Assembly (NCBI GenBank): GCA_033297205.1
Contig: MU859067.1
Location: 248,001 to 312,000 of the forward strand
DNA from: Pseudoneurospora amorphoporcata
Lineage: Eukaryota; Ascomycota; Sordariomycetes; Sordariales; Sordariaceae
DNA: 64,000 nucleotides
Reading direction: 5' to 3'
The notes under the pieces are model-generated. The model was not told the DNA's origin, made no database searches, and saw only the letters and a program-made list of their open reading frames with translations. The position numbers and the translations under genes were made by a program. Shown one piece after another: positions 12,315-23,246 of this stretch (the first letter of the stretch is position 1; every line of letters starts with the position of its first letter).

Positions 12315-13385
12315 ATGCGGTTTACTCAGGCACTTTTGCTGCTTGCGGCGGGCGCTGCACAGGCAGCTTCGTCTTGGAGTTTCGACGACGCCAGTGTGTC
12401 GGTTGCTGCCAAGAAGGGCAGTGATGCCATCAAGGAGAAGTAGGTTCGCGCAACATGATGGGTTTTGTGCCCGTTCGCGACGCCAATTGCTGACGCCCGT
12501 TTGCGCAGGTTCAGCCAGAAGGCCCCTCTTACGAAACCCGTTGGACTTGGAAGCACCGATACCGTCAAGGTTATCTTGACTGCGAAGGAAGATGGCAAGG
12601 CAAAGCGGCCACACCAGGCCTTTGTAACCATCAAGGAGCAGGAGACAGGCCTTGAGGCTCCTTTCCCCTTGACGGTCAAGGACACTGGCAAGGCGGTGGT
12701 ATCGATTGTGAGTTGCTTCATGGCAAGGCAAGATGGAATCGCTGAGAGCTTGGAGACTAACGATTCGGCGCAATACAGTCCCAGAAGGATCTCCCCGTCC
12801 AATTCCTCTTGTCGACCAAGCCTCTCAAGGCATCCGTCGTCATCGGCTCCTTCGGCGAAGCCCGCGCTGTCAATACCCCGGTCTTCGACATCGAACTCGA
12901 GACGGATCCCAACGCCCCAGTGCCCAAGTACGAAGCGCCCCTTCGCTACGGCAAGAAGCCCGAGATTCACCACATCTTCCGCGCCGATCCGCAGAGTCCG
13001 CCCAAAGTGATCTCTCTGTTCTTCACCCTTGCCGTGGCTGCTACAGTTCCGGCTCTTTTCATCAGCGTGAGTTATATGACCCTGGCTACCCATGTACACC
13101 GAGTTTTTGCTGCTGGATGCTAACGTTTTCTGTTCTTTACGGCAGTGGCTCTTGCTCGGCGCAAACGTCAACCACTTAACCAAGGCTCTCGGTGCCGCGC
13201 CCTTGTCACATGTCACCTTCTTCGGCTCCATCGTGGCCATGGAGGGTGTGTTCTTCATGTACTATACCAGCTGGAACCTGTTCCAGGTCCTTCCAGTTGC
13301 TGGCGTAGTGGGCGTCATCACCGTGCTGAGCGGCACCAAGGCCCTTGGAGAGGTTCAGAGCAGACGCCTCGCGAATGAACGCTAA
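12315..13385 (+). CDS. swp1: Oligosaccharyltransferase subunit Swp1 (ribophorin II)
   Basis: Four exons, 12315-12439, 12509-12707, 12779-13066 and 13146-13385, join cleanly into about 283 residues. Donors are GTAGGT, GTGAGT and GTGAGT. A signal peptide of about 18 residues ends at AQA. A luminal beta-rich domain follows, then YGKKPEIHHIFR, a segment typical of ribophorin II just before the membrane part, and three hydrophobic helices at the C terminus. Swp1 is a non-catalytic subunit of the ER complex that transfers the lipid-linked glycan to Asn of nascent proteins. Length matches yeast Swp1 (about 286) rather than the larger animal ribophorin II. Confidence 0.93.
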
Positions 13386-14905
13386 GCGATCAAGATGTTC
13401 ATTCGGAGAACGACGCACGAATGCTTCTAGGGCCAAGCTTCTATAGGGAAGCGGTCGATGTGCGACCTCCTTATAACTTTCGCTAGGAATGGTTGGACAT
13501 GGTCTAGGGCTACTACCCAGATATATGGCGTGACGGATTTGATAGGCAAAACTAGAAATATAACTATCTAGCAAGAATGGGTCGGAATCATGGTTCAAGT
13601 TGGCCAGGGGCCGGGGCTTCTTGATTGTCTCTGTCAAGTCCGATGATTCGCACATCGGCCCTTCCCCGACTGCCCTGAAGAAAGCAAGGGAGCATCAATG
13701 GGCCGAAATTGCTATTCGTCTAGAAACTCACCACGGTCAATAATCGCAGTGTTATTTTGGTCTTAAGTCAACCAGACGTCCTGTTAGCCGCTTGCCCTGC
13801 TTCCCCTTTCATAGAAGCCGCTGAAACCCACCCATATACGCCGCACACATGCGTCGGTTCGGCACAAGTGAGGTGGCTGGTAACGATCACAATTTGAAAC
13901 TTCTCTCTTTGGTTGGCACAGAGACCGTGAACCGGTTCTTCGGTCACCTCAACCGGGAAACAGGTGAGACGTGGACGGACCTGACTGACTGCTCTGCTGG
14001 TGGTCTTGCTGGTGGTTCCTTGCTGCCGTGCTTCGTACCCAATAAGCTGGGTGGTTGTAGTAGTTGAGGAGGAAAGGCGCATCACTATCCCTCTTACTTC
14101 TTCGTTTCCAATTTATCGCATTCATGTGGCATGCAAGAACATTCAAAGCTTATACAGCGGATAGCTTCCTTGGGTTCGAATTTGCGACTTGAAGTTGGGA
14201 TGTTAGGATGTTTGGCTTGGAGGTCCTGCAGGTGTTACTTTCATACCCAGAAGTTAGCGGTAAGGTCCTGCAGCCAGTGCGCGATAGGGGAAGCGCTAAC
14301 AAGCTGCACAGGGCAGTGAAACGAGCAGGACCGTGGCTGCCCCACCTCCAAGTACCCTTGGGTACTTGCTGTAGTGAATGTAGTGTAAACAAATGCAGCA
14401 GCAGATGGACAAATGAGAGCTCGAGTTTCCCATCGGATCGCGTTTTCAAATTCCCAGCCTGCCACTTCCACTTGCACCCACACATACCGTTTTCCTTCCA
14501 CCGAGTCGCATCCAAACCCGCTTGGCCCTGTCCCCTGCCAGGTGCGACACCATTGACGCTTTTTGGTGGAACTTGCAACTTACAATTTGATCGCGTCGCA
14601 TTTCGATTCTGCTCACCAATCCAGCATGCGCACAGTGTCTCGGTTTCCTGCTCAATTATCAAGCGTTCGTTTTTGATCGCTTTGCTTCCTTTTAGACTCG
14701 ACGACCTTCCCACGGAGACACCCTTCCCTTGCGACCACTTGCGGCCCGCAGAAAAGAAAGCGCAACGCGCTCGAGTGAGTGTTGTGTGTTGTCGCTGCCT
14801 GCGCTGCCCTGATTCCGGGTTGGCTAGAGGGAATCAGTCCACCGACCGTGACGCTTGGCCAACACCGCGCTCGACGCGCCCTCCAACCTCGATTCCCAAC
14901 TTGCT
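13386..14905. other. 1.5 kb intergenic region with the leader of the spindle-pole gene
   Basis: No supported gene. The segment after about 14400 is C/T-rich, like a fungal promoter-leader. The reading frame of the downstream gene stays open upstream to a TTG at 14855, but no ATG lies there. Confidence 0.45.
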
Positions 14906-17900
14906 ATGGACATCAACAGAAATACCAATTCCCATAATAGCAAACCAAAGCATATCTCTAGGTTAAAACAAGAGATGTACCAACTACGGCTTAAGAACAA
15001 CCCTTTCGGCTCTCCGCCATCCTCCACCGGCGACCATGACACGGTTAGCACCACCACCGAGGACCTCTCGCACAATCTGTCCGCCTTCTCCTTTAACCCC
15101 GACGACGAGGGCACCCGCAAGGCCAGTGAGGACTACAGGCTCCCTACCAAGCGACACGCTACTCGCTCCGGCCGTTTTGGCTCGCGGCAGCAACAAGAAC
15201 ACCAACAGGCTACCATGCTAAACACCTCGGCCATCGGTCGCGCCTTTCCCGAATGGACTGGCCCAATTAACGACACGGCCCCAACGACACAGAACGTCGA
15301 AACCAACATCGCCTATAATCCATATTCCGAAGCTAAGAACCGCAAAGAGAACGTCCGCCCTATCACCGAGCTAACGGAGGAGCACCTCCTCAACTACGGG
15401 TTGGATTCTAAGAAGAAGACCCGTGTGGAGATGCAGCCTCGAGTTGAGAACGAGTCCGACTGCTCGACCATTCTCTCCAGATCGCCTGGCCGGGGCGCTC
15501 GTCGCTCTCGGTTCAACAACGCCCATATGGAAAATAGAGCCGCTTCCCCCGAAGTTCCCAAGCGCTCTCTTCAGGATATCGTTTCCAAGATTCGTACCGA
15601 GAAGGAAGCCAACAGAAACCAGCTATCCCAAAGCGCGATGCCGCAGAAACAATCTCAGCCTATTCATGCCAGTCTCAACGCCTTCCTGAACTCGGACCTT
15701 GCTGCGGATAAGACCAACGTGGGCCCTACTGAAGGTCGATCTTTCTTTCTTCCAGCTTTCAGACACCTGCCCGACTGGACATCAGGAGCCCTCAAGTTCA
15801 ATGCCATGAAGGATGGCGTCCCTGTTTTCGTCAAGTCTGGTAAGAACGGCGTACGGCTCGGTCAGTCCGGCGACCACGAACCCATCAATGCTGTCGGCAT
15901 TCCTCAGGAGGATGAGCAGATCTTTGTCTCCATGGATAAGCTCCAGGAGGAGGTCCGCGAACTCCATGATCATGATGCCATGCTCCAGCGCGAAGCTGAG
16001 AAGCTTCAGCGGGAAGTCAACCAGCTCCAGTGTGAGCTTAAGCGTTACAAGACTAGGAGACCATCGGACAGTGCCATAGGATCAGACTCCGATGGCTCGT
16101 TCGGGAGACATGCTCAAGCGAATGGGTACCAGCTTGAGACCCAGATCGCCCAGCTACAGAATCGTCTTGATCAGGCCAGCAGGCAGGTTGGAGTACAGGA
16201 TATCCACAGTACAGCACTCGCAGCTGAGCGCGACGAGGCCTTGCATCAAGCGTCACTTGCTCGCGAAAGAGCGAAGCGACTACAGGCGGAGCTTGAGTCT
16301 ACGCAAAAGGATCTCGAGTTCACGCTCCAGTACCGCAAAGACAAGGACTTCCTCCAAAATGAGAACATCTCTCTACGCACTACCAACGAGGAGCTCAAAC
16401 AGACAAACGAGGCTCTCTCGCAAGCGAACCAGGAGCTTTCCTCAAAGTACGACAGACTTCGCCGGGAACAGCTGTCAGCACAGAAAGACCTGGCTTCAGC
16501 CCAGGAGGAACTTGCCTCTTTGCGCAAGAAGTACGATGCTATGCTGGAAGAGAAGAAGCTTATTGTTCAAGACCATGCGAGCATGGAACGTAACAATGAG
16601 AGCTACTTCAAGGAGACCAAGAGACTTCAGGCGCAAATTGCCGCCAGGGATCAACATATCGCCGACCTCAAGAAGGGAATCAGCACTCGGGATCAGATGA
16701 TCGACAACATTGGAGGCTTGACAACAAATACGGCAGTCATCGAGCTCAATGCTGAGCTGGAGGCCGAGATCGAGCAACTAAAGCAGAAGCTGCAGCAACA
16801 ACAACAAGCTACCAGGACTGATGAGAGGGATGGGTCAATCAGCACCAAAGAAGGCAGGATTCGCGTTCTCAAAGGGCAGAATCTTGAGCTAGAGTGTGAG
16901 AAGCAGAAGCTCCTGGAAGAGAACCAGCGGCTCCGAGCTGAGTATGAGGAGATGAGGAACCAGTGGATCGATGATCGTCATAAGGTGGTTCGACTCAACC
17001 AACTCCTCACCAAGAACAACACTGAGTTCCTCAAGACGATGAACGACAACACTGAAGACTGCGTCCGGTTGGAGGAGGACTTCAAGAATAAGGAGGCATC
17101 TCTGCGTCAAAAGCTGGAACGCCGAGAGGCAGCTATCAAGAAGGTCAAGCAGTTGACCGCCCAGATCAACGAGATCTCACAAAGGGAACTTTTGAGCAAA
17201 CCTACAAAGCTTACACGAATCGTCGAGCCGAAAGATGGCACTGGCACTAGATATGCTGCGAGCGACCTGACTGGGAAGAGCGGTACCATGAACATTGACG
17301 ACGACCCGACTAGGGAACTTAACTTGACCCAAGGGACTGATTTTGCCAGCATTATGGATAACGAGATTGCGAAGTTGAAGCAAACCTACCGGGATTTCGA
17401 AAATCAGCAGCGGCAAAGCGAGAATGATAACATCACGCAAGCGTCGCAAACAGGTGACGCGGCCGAGTCCAAGAATCAACCGGCCGGTATCCTTAAGAAG
17501 TCGAGTCGATTTGGGTTCGACGAAGATACTGGCCGTTTCAGCGTTAAGTCTGCTTTCAGCGTCGCCAGTCATAACACCGACGACGAGTCCGTCAAGACTG
17601 CGACTACCAGCAAGAGCCGCCGGCCTTCATCAATGGGTGTTCAGGGTCAGGAAACTTCACGTCCTGCATCCCGCGTGCGGCGAAACTCAGACAACCCTAC
17701 CATCACGACGCAGACTGATAAGCAGTCTAACATTGGTCATTCAGTTCCCGCGCTAAGCAAGGAGGCTCGCCGGGTACTTGATCAGATTTGCAACCACAAG
17801 TCAGACAACTGCAATGTCTGTGTTCGTATCGCAGCGAACGGACATCGTGTTAGCCCATCCACCAAGGCCCCAATTTCTTTCGACGATATGAGGAAGGGAA

Positions 17901-18343
17901 AGAAGACTGTTCGCGTGGATAGACCTGTCCCTGTCTCGGATCGGGTGGTTGAGGCCCGCGGTACCTACGAGGAGGAGCCAACCATGCGTCCGGCCATGGC
18001 GCCAGGCGATGCGCTTGCGGTACTGATCAAGGAAATCGGCGACGAAATCGAGCACCTTCAGATGGAGTTGAAGCGTGTGAATGAGGTTTACTTCGGTCTG
18101 GACAAGTCTACCGGACAGCGCGAGCGTAGGCGGCTCATGGGTGAGATCAAGAAGTTGCAAGCCGAGCTTGAGACAAAGAGCGGGCAGCTGTACAAGCTGC
18201 ACGACGTTCTTGAAGGACAAAAGGATGCTGGTCAGCTGATGGATGACTCCGAACTTGATATCACCATTCTGAGTGATCTGCTTCGCGTTAATGGCGCGAC
18301 TGAGAACCATCAGGAGGCTTCTTGGAATGGGTTTGATGAGTAG
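14906..18343 (+). CDS. Spindle-pole-body/MTOC scaffold, Ppc89/Cep57-like coiled-coil protein
   Basis: One exon, about 1145 residues from the first in-frame ATG at 14906 (MDINRNTN). The N-terminal 340 residues are disordered. Long heptad-rich coiled coil spans about residues 340-765, with a short poly-Gln run near 630. A basic Ser/Pro-rich linker follows. The C-terminal 150 residues begin with SKEARRVLDQICNHKSDNCN and continue into helices around EIGDEIEHLQMELKRVNEVY. This arrangement matches fungal proteins carrying the Ppc89 centrosome-localisation region and the Cep57 microtubule-binding region. Ppc89 anchors spindle-pole components in fission yeast. A role at the spindle pole or septal MTOC is inferred from family. 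Other coiled-coil families cannot be fully excluded without a profile search. Confidence 0.78.
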   Translation: MDINRNTNSHNSKPKHISRLKQEMYQLRLKNNPFGSPPSSTGDHDTVSTTTEDLSHNLSAFSFNPDDEGTRKASEDYRLPTKRHATRSGRFGSRQQQEHQQATMLNTSAIGRAFPEWTGPINDTAPTTQNVETNIAYNPYSEAKNRKENVRPITELTEEHLLNYGLDSKKKTRVEMQPRVENESDCSTILSRSPGRGARRSRFNNAHMENRAASPEVPKRSLQDIVSKIRTEKEANRNQLSQSAMPQKQSQPIHASLNAFLNSDLAADKTNVGPTEGRSFFLPAFRHLPDWTSGALKFNAMKDGVPVFVKSGKNGVRLGQSGDHEPINAVGIPQEDEQIFVSMDKLQEEVRELHDHDAMLQREAEKLQREVNQLQCELKRYKTRRPSDSAIGSDSDGSFGRHAQANGYQLETQIAQLQNRLDQASRQVGVQDIHSTALAAERDEALHQASLARERAKRLQAELESTQKDLEFTLQYRKDKDFLQNENISLRTTNEELKQTNEALSQANQELSSKYDRLRREQLSAQKDLASAQEELASLRKKYDAMLEEKKLIVQDHASMERNNESYFKETKRLQAQIAARDQHIADLKKGISTRDQMIDNIGGLTTNTAVIELNAELEAEIEQLKQKLQQQQQATRTDERDGSISTKEGRIRVLKGQNLELECEKQKLLEENQRLRAEYEEMRNQWIDDRHKVVRLNQLLTKNNTEFLKTMNDNTEDCVRLEEDFKNKEASLRQKLERREAAIKKVKQLTAQINEISQRELLSKPTKLTRIVEPKDGTGTRYAASDLTGKSGTMNIDDDPTRELNLTQGTDFASIMDNEIAKLKQTYRDFENQQRQSENDNITQASQTGDAAESKNQPAGILKKSSRFGFDEDTGRFSVKSAFSVASHNTDDESVKTATTSKSRRPSSMGVQGQETSRPASRVRRNSDNPTITTQTDKQSNIGHSVPALSKEARRVLDQICNHKSDNCNVCVRIAANGHRVSPSTKAPISFDDMRKGKKTVRVDRPVPVSDRVVEARGTYEEEPTMRPAMAPGDALAVLIKEIGDEIEHLQMELKRVNEVYFGLDKSTGQRERRRLMGEIKKLQAELETKSGQLYKLHDVLEGQKDAGQLMDDSELDITILSDLLRVNGATENHQEASWNGFDE

Positions 18344-19255
18344 AGCCGCACGTGGCGGTGGCACCGATGATGATGAACTTGGGCAGGGGCGTTTGGGCAT
18401 TTTCTCGGAGCACATTGCATCGACCTGCTTATTTTTTGGGCGCTTGAGCACTTGGTTTGCTGCTCTCTGTTTTGATGTCAAGCAAGGCGAAGGGGTTGTT
18501 ACAAAAGCTGTTCCGCCGGTTTGCTATGGTAGGGGCTTTGGCCAGGGTCTTTTTCTCATGAGGAATTATTTTGTTGTATGATTTTCTCTGTGGTCGTATC
18601 GGTCACGGCTTTGGAGCATGGTTCGAGATATCTGATGTATGGATTATAGGAAGGCTACAGGATTACAAATACAATTGGCAAGCCCATTACTGGGTTCAAG
18701 AAAAAAGATTCGAGTCTTCAACCCGACCAACTGTTCGCGAACCATCGACATCCTTCGAATGGATAGAAAGCCGAAGCATGAAAAGTGGTACAGGCAGTAG
18801 GTAGTCTGGTAGCCGTTCTTTTGAACAAAGCATTGATTGATAGCGAAAAGAATCTTACTGCGGTAGATACAGTCAGAATTAAAATACATGCATCAACTTC
18901 ACCGAAGCCACCTTTCACCGCGATGATCCAGGCGTCTAGAAGCCGCTACCGGGCCGATGCCAGCTGCCCGCTTTCAGGCCTGCCTACTTGGTACAGCGGC
19001 ACCGTTTGCTGCCACCGGCAGAGCGCCGCGGCCTGAACTTCAGTTCTAGTTCACGACAACGCCAGGCATGCGCATCCACCATCACAACCACTTTACTTTC
19101 AGCGCGCCAAACGAAACACTTCCGCTTCTCCCACCAACCAACAATAACTCCGACCACATACGAGCAACTTTCAGCGCGCTTATCCCGAACGCACTACATC
19201 AAACTACTGTACGACTCATCTAGATCAACGCATCCTACTACCCACATCAGCAACT
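18344..19255. other. 0.9 kb intergenic region
   Basis: Nothing gene-like. The last 250 bases, rich in C and A, form the probable promoter and leader of the Y14 gene. Confidence 0.5.
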
Positions 19256-19855
19256 ATGGGCGACGACATGGAAGTCGATGATGCGCCCCTCTCTCCTCAG
19301 CAGGAGCAGGAGGAGGGTGCTCCTGCTGCGTCCGGCGGCACCAACTCCAGCAAGGTCGCGGCCATGCAAACCCACACCAAGGCGACCGCCGTGCGCTCCA
19401 TCGAGGGCTGGATCGTCATGGTGACCAACGTGCATGAAGAGGCCGACGAGGAGGCTATCCAGGACAAGTTTGGCGAGTTTGGCGAGATCAAGAACTTGCA
19501 TCTCAACTTGGATAGGCGGAGTGGCTACGTCAAGGTTCGTTGTGCCTCTCCTCCGTAACCTGTAGTTGTACGATTATGCGATGCAGTAGCTGATCATGTT
19601 TCCCAACAGGGCTACGCATTGATTGAGTATCCTACCCTCGAAGAGGCCCGCGCCGCCATCGATGGCGCCCACGAGACGAAGCTCCTCGACCAGACTATCC
19701 AGGTCGACTTTGCCTTTGTGCGACCACCCCCGGGCAAGACCGGCGGCGGCGGCCGTGCAGGTACTGGCGGAGGCGGCGGCGGACGCAACGGCCCTGGCAA
19801 TCGCAATAGGGGTGGCCGGAGTAGGAGCCGCAGCCCCGTTGGCAGGGACGATTGA
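19256..19855 (+). CDS. Exon-junction-complex RNA-binding protein Y14 (RBM8A)
   Basis: Exons 19256-19534 and 19610-19855 encode about 174 residues; the donor is GTTCGT and the acceptor CAACAG. An acidic, Pro-rich N terminus leads into an RRM at about residues 50-130: GWIVMVTNVHEEA, then EIKNLHLNLDRR-GYVKGYALIEY, and later VDFAFVRPP. These are hallmark Y14 stretches rather than generic RRM sequence. The C terminus is Gly-rich and ends in an Arg/Ser tail (RSRSRSP). With Mago, Y14 forms the heterodimer that locks eIF4A3 on spliced mRNA. Its recycling partner PYM is encoded at 39487-40083 in the same window. The intron falls inside the RRM between ribonucleoprotein motifs. Confidence 0.95.
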
Positions 19856-21108
19856 ATGCCTACGGAATAACATATTTCGAGCTCATGTCTCGCAATAGTA
19901 ACGGCGCGACGAATGTGATGGACGGAGATACCTCTTGGGGCCTGAGAATTTGGCTTTCCCTTTCGCCTCTCGCTACAGCATTGAGGAGCAGCCAACTGGT
20001 GGTTTGCGAGAACGGGTGGAATCATACTGGGATGGCGTGGCTTGCTGCAGATCGCGTCCTTGATCTTCGACCGGACGGACAATGACGAGAATGGAAAGGA
20101 GCAAAGTCTGAGGAGACAAAGCATTGGAGAGACAGTTGGGTTCAGGTAGAGACAGACCTGTAAACCACGTACTACACTCAGGTAGCCGATGTGTCGTCTT
20201 AAAGAGACCAAAATTCAAGACACGTCGGCGCGTTGCCACAGTCTAAACAGGTATGTTTGTATTTCCTCGCCTCTTCGTCTGGCATTTAGCTAATCAAACT
20301 TCTTTTTAGGACCCAAGACTGGCCTTGTATAACTCTGCTGTGCAAAAGTGTTTGCTGTGATTATACCCAGCATGAAGAGAACTGAGGGCTTGGAGCCTGC
20401 TTCGACGCTTGCATCATCATCGTTGGGCTTCCACTTTATGGCGAGTCTGCAACTCCATTGTGCCAGCACTTGAGTGAACGGGACCATTCTGAGCCGCAGA
20501 ATGGCATTTGGCAACGGACAGCACAGGTAGATGGATCCCATATGCGCTCGTGCCTATTTGTCCTATGCTCGTCGGTTGTATCGGCTCTCTTGGGCGTGAA
20601 CCAACAGGCAGTGGGTGAAAGAGCGTTGGCTTGAAATCGTCGCAGCACGGGTCGTTGGACAATCCCCGGAAAAAAGGATTGCGCGGTCGATACAAGGGCT
20701 CTATGTGGCCCATCCCGGCCATACCCTATCGCCTTGCCCATTGGCAGTTGGCACAAGAGTCGTGTGTCGTCGTTCCCATTCAGTTCATATCATCGTCATC
20801 ATTCCTTAGCGCCAAGGGGATCAACCCACAATGCCGGGGGCTTGGTAAGGCTGTGGCGGAAGCGCTGAGCAGCAACTCCTGTCAGACTCGGCATTGCAGG
20901 ATACGCCTGCTTCCATGAATAATCGTTTTCTTGGCATTTCAGGTAAATGGTTTGCTGATCTCTTTCTTTGGGCGTTTGCTCGTTCCTAGTGGAATTTGTA
21001 CCTGTTCTTGAATTTCTTTCCCCCAAGTTTCCATCTTTTGATGTCAACTTCAAGGTTACAACATCCGGCCTGTACAGATGTGCTATCATCAACGCTCTGC
21101 TTCCCTAA
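19856..21108. other. 1.25 kb intergenic region
   Basis: No supported gene. A GTATGTTTG near 20251 and a pyrimidine-rich TTTTTAG near 20310 could mark an intron in the leader of the next gene, but the exon ends are not certain. Confidence 0.4.
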
Positions 21109-23157
21109 ATGGATCACTATAACACGACAACGTCATCATCCGCCACAGTGGCAGGGGCACCCATGCCGACCCTATTAGGGACATCACCGCCTGAGACTCG
21201 GGATCCAAGAGCACGATCACGGTCAGAGCCCAAACCTGCCCCTGATGTCTCTCGGGCCAGGTCAACCAGTACCAGGTCGTACCATTCACTCCCAGCGTCA
21301 GCTCTTCGTCAGGGCTATCTAGACTCGCTTGTGCCCCCAACCATCAAAGAGTTTGACCAAATAGCCGCGATCCAGGCCGAGCGTGAGGCCCAAACGAAAA
21401 GAAAGCAGCTCGAGCTTCGCCGGCGAAGTCTCGAACATGACCAAATCCAGTCGAATTTTTTGCGAACACCAAAGGATCATGGCAACCCGTCAGAGCCTCT
21501 ATCTCGCCGCTCCAGAGCACTTTCCATCACCGACCGTCTAGGCCTCACACGCCAAAGAGCCGACAATGATAACGACGTTCGTGCCAAAGCTGCTGCTCTG
21601 ATCCAGCGAACCTACCGGGGCTACCGCGTCCGTCGTCAACTCGAAGGCTTTGGGTTGGATCCCTCTAGGAGATGGAAGCACGCAATCCGTGAGGCTCAAT
21701 GGCGCGAGCTAGTCAAGCCTCGCTCTCGGAACAACTTTGGGCTTGTGGATAGCGGCATAGGCATGTTGGATGACGGGGGGTCTGGTGCACGATGCCCTAC
21801 ATCCGAAAGCCGATCGTCGATAGCACGGCAAAACTGGAAGAAGGTCGCCACTATCGCACGTCGGGTAGCGGCGGATGTAGACAGTGATGGTTACTCTAGC
21901 GACTCTTCTTCCTCGTCTCGGCCTCCATCATCACCGCCCGGTGTCGAGTCAGACGAAGAAAAGAGGAAGAGAAGACAGCAAGAACGCAGAGCTTTGAAGG
22001 AGGCAAGGGAGCGACGAAAGGCTGCCGCGAGAATGATGGGGCTTCAGTACCTTCTTGAGATGGTAGACCTGAAACACCGATACGGTGCCAACTTGAGGGT
22101 ATATCACGAGGCCTGGAAACAAGCCGACACTGATGAGAGCTTCTTCTTCTGGCTGGACCATGGCGAAGGGCAGGCTTACGACTTGGAAGCATGTTCCCGT
22201 GAGCAGCTAGAGCGAGAACGAATCCGATATCTTTCCTGTGAGGAGCGACAGCATTACCTTGTTCAGGTGGACGACGAAGGCCGTCTATGTTGGGCAAAAA
22301 ACGGGGAACGCATTGATACGTATGGAGAATGGAAGGACTCGGTCCATGGGATTGTACCCATCGATGATCCTAGTTCTCCATATGTCCCAGCCAACCCTTC
22401 AGAACATGAGACTCGTCTTTTCGGCCATACTGGTATCGGGTCCGCGTCGTCTGAGGATGACGGAGGTGACGATGCCGAACACGACGCAGTGGATGAATAT
22501 GTATATCCGCCTACAACTAGCGACGGCGTCCCTACCGCAACCAAAACAATAAAGCGCTTCAAGAACAGCCGTCACATCTCAACCGGCATAATCGTCGACA
22601 AACTCCTCCGCAAATCCGTCCGCAGAAACACCTGGATCTTCGTCGCCGACACGAATTTGCGCCTCTACGTCGGCATCAAAAGCAGCGGCGCCTTCCAGCA
22701 CAGCTCCTTCCTGCAGGGCAGTCGCATCTTTGCTGCCGGGTCCATCAAAATCAAGGACGGACGCCTGACGAATCTGTCGCCGCTGAGCGGGCATTACCGC
22801 CCTCCAACATCTAGTTTTCGTGCGTTCATGCGGAGCTTGCAAGAGGAACAAGGGGTTGATATGAGCGCCGTGACGGTCTCCAAGAGTTACTCGGTTCTGG
22901 TGGGCATGGAGACGTATGCGAAGGCAAGGACCAAGGGTAAGGAGGCGGTCGGGAAGATCAGGCATCAGAAGGATAGGGTGTTGGCGCCTGAGAGGTATAG
23001 GAAGAGGCAGGAAGAGGCGAAGGATACTTCTAGGAGTGCGGCGAGTGAGCGAGAAGTTGTTGAGCATGAGGTACAGAGGAGGAGGGAGAATAGTGTGGGT
23101 GGGCAGCTGATACAGAAGCTTGGGATATCCTGGCTTGGGACCAAGGAACCGGAGTGA
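21109..23157 (+). CDS. IQ-motif (calmodulin-binding) protein of unknown role
   Basis: One exon, 682 residues, with an ATG at 21109. A disordered N terminus is followed at about residues 155-180 by an IQ motif (AALIQRTYRGYRVRRQLEG), the type that binds calmodulin. A basic coiled segment then leads to a globular part with HRYGANLRVYHEAW and FFFWLDHGEG. An acidic linker follows, and a second globular domain starts near HISTGIIVDKLLRKSVRR and includes LYVGIKSSGAFQHSSF and LSPLSGHYRPP. I recognise this layout as a family conserved in filamentous ascomycetes and usually annotated only as IQ calmodulin-binding motif protein. I do not know its function. It converges with the dehydrogenase gene; only 89 bases separate their ends. 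Confidence 0.85.
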   Translation: MDHYNTTTSSSATVAGAPMPTLLGTSPPETRDPRARSRSEPKPAPDVSRARSTSTRSYHSLPASALRQGYLDSLVPPTIKEFDQIAAIQAEREAQTKRKQLELRRRSLEHDQIQSNFLRTPKDHGNPSEPLSRRSRALSITDRLGLTRQRADNDNDVRAKAAALIQRTYRGYRVRRQLEGFGLDPSRRWKHAIREAQWRELVKPRSRNNFGLVDSGIGMLDDGGSGARCPTSESRSSIARQNWKKVATIARRVAADVDSDGYSSDSSSSSRPPSSPPGVESDEEKRKRRQQERRALKEARERRKAAARMMGLQYLLEMVDLKHRYGANLRVYHEAWKQADTDESFFFWLDHGEGQAYDLEACSREQLERERIRYLSCEERQHYLVQVDDEGRLCWAKNGERIDTYGEWKDSVHGIVPIDDPSSPYVPANPSEHETRLFGHTGIGSASSEDDGGDDAEHDAVDEYVYPPTTSDGVPTATKTIKRFKNSRHISTGIIVDKLLRKSVRRNTWIFVADTNLRLYVGIKSSGAFQHSSFLQGSRIFAAGSIKIKDGRLTNLSPLSGHYRPPTSSFRAFMRSLQEEQGVDMSAVTVSKSYSVLVGMETYAKARTKGKEAVGKIRHQKDRVLAPERYRKRQEEAKDTSRSAASEREVVEHEVQRRRENSVGGQLIQKLGISWLGTKEPE

Positions 23158-23246
23158 CGGATTGGCATCAAGTGCGCTGGACAAAACGAGAACTTGAAGT
23201 TAATCTCAGGTACTGTAGCATAGAGAAAATATTTCTCCAATGCCCC

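Noticed and set aside
12326..13258. A 310-codon minus-strand open frame across swp1
   Set aside because: It runs through four exons and three introns of swp1 on the other strand and has no domain.
14855..14905. Extending the spindle-pole protein upstream by 17 codons
   Set aside because: The upstream codon is TTG, not ATG. The first ATG in frame is at 14906.
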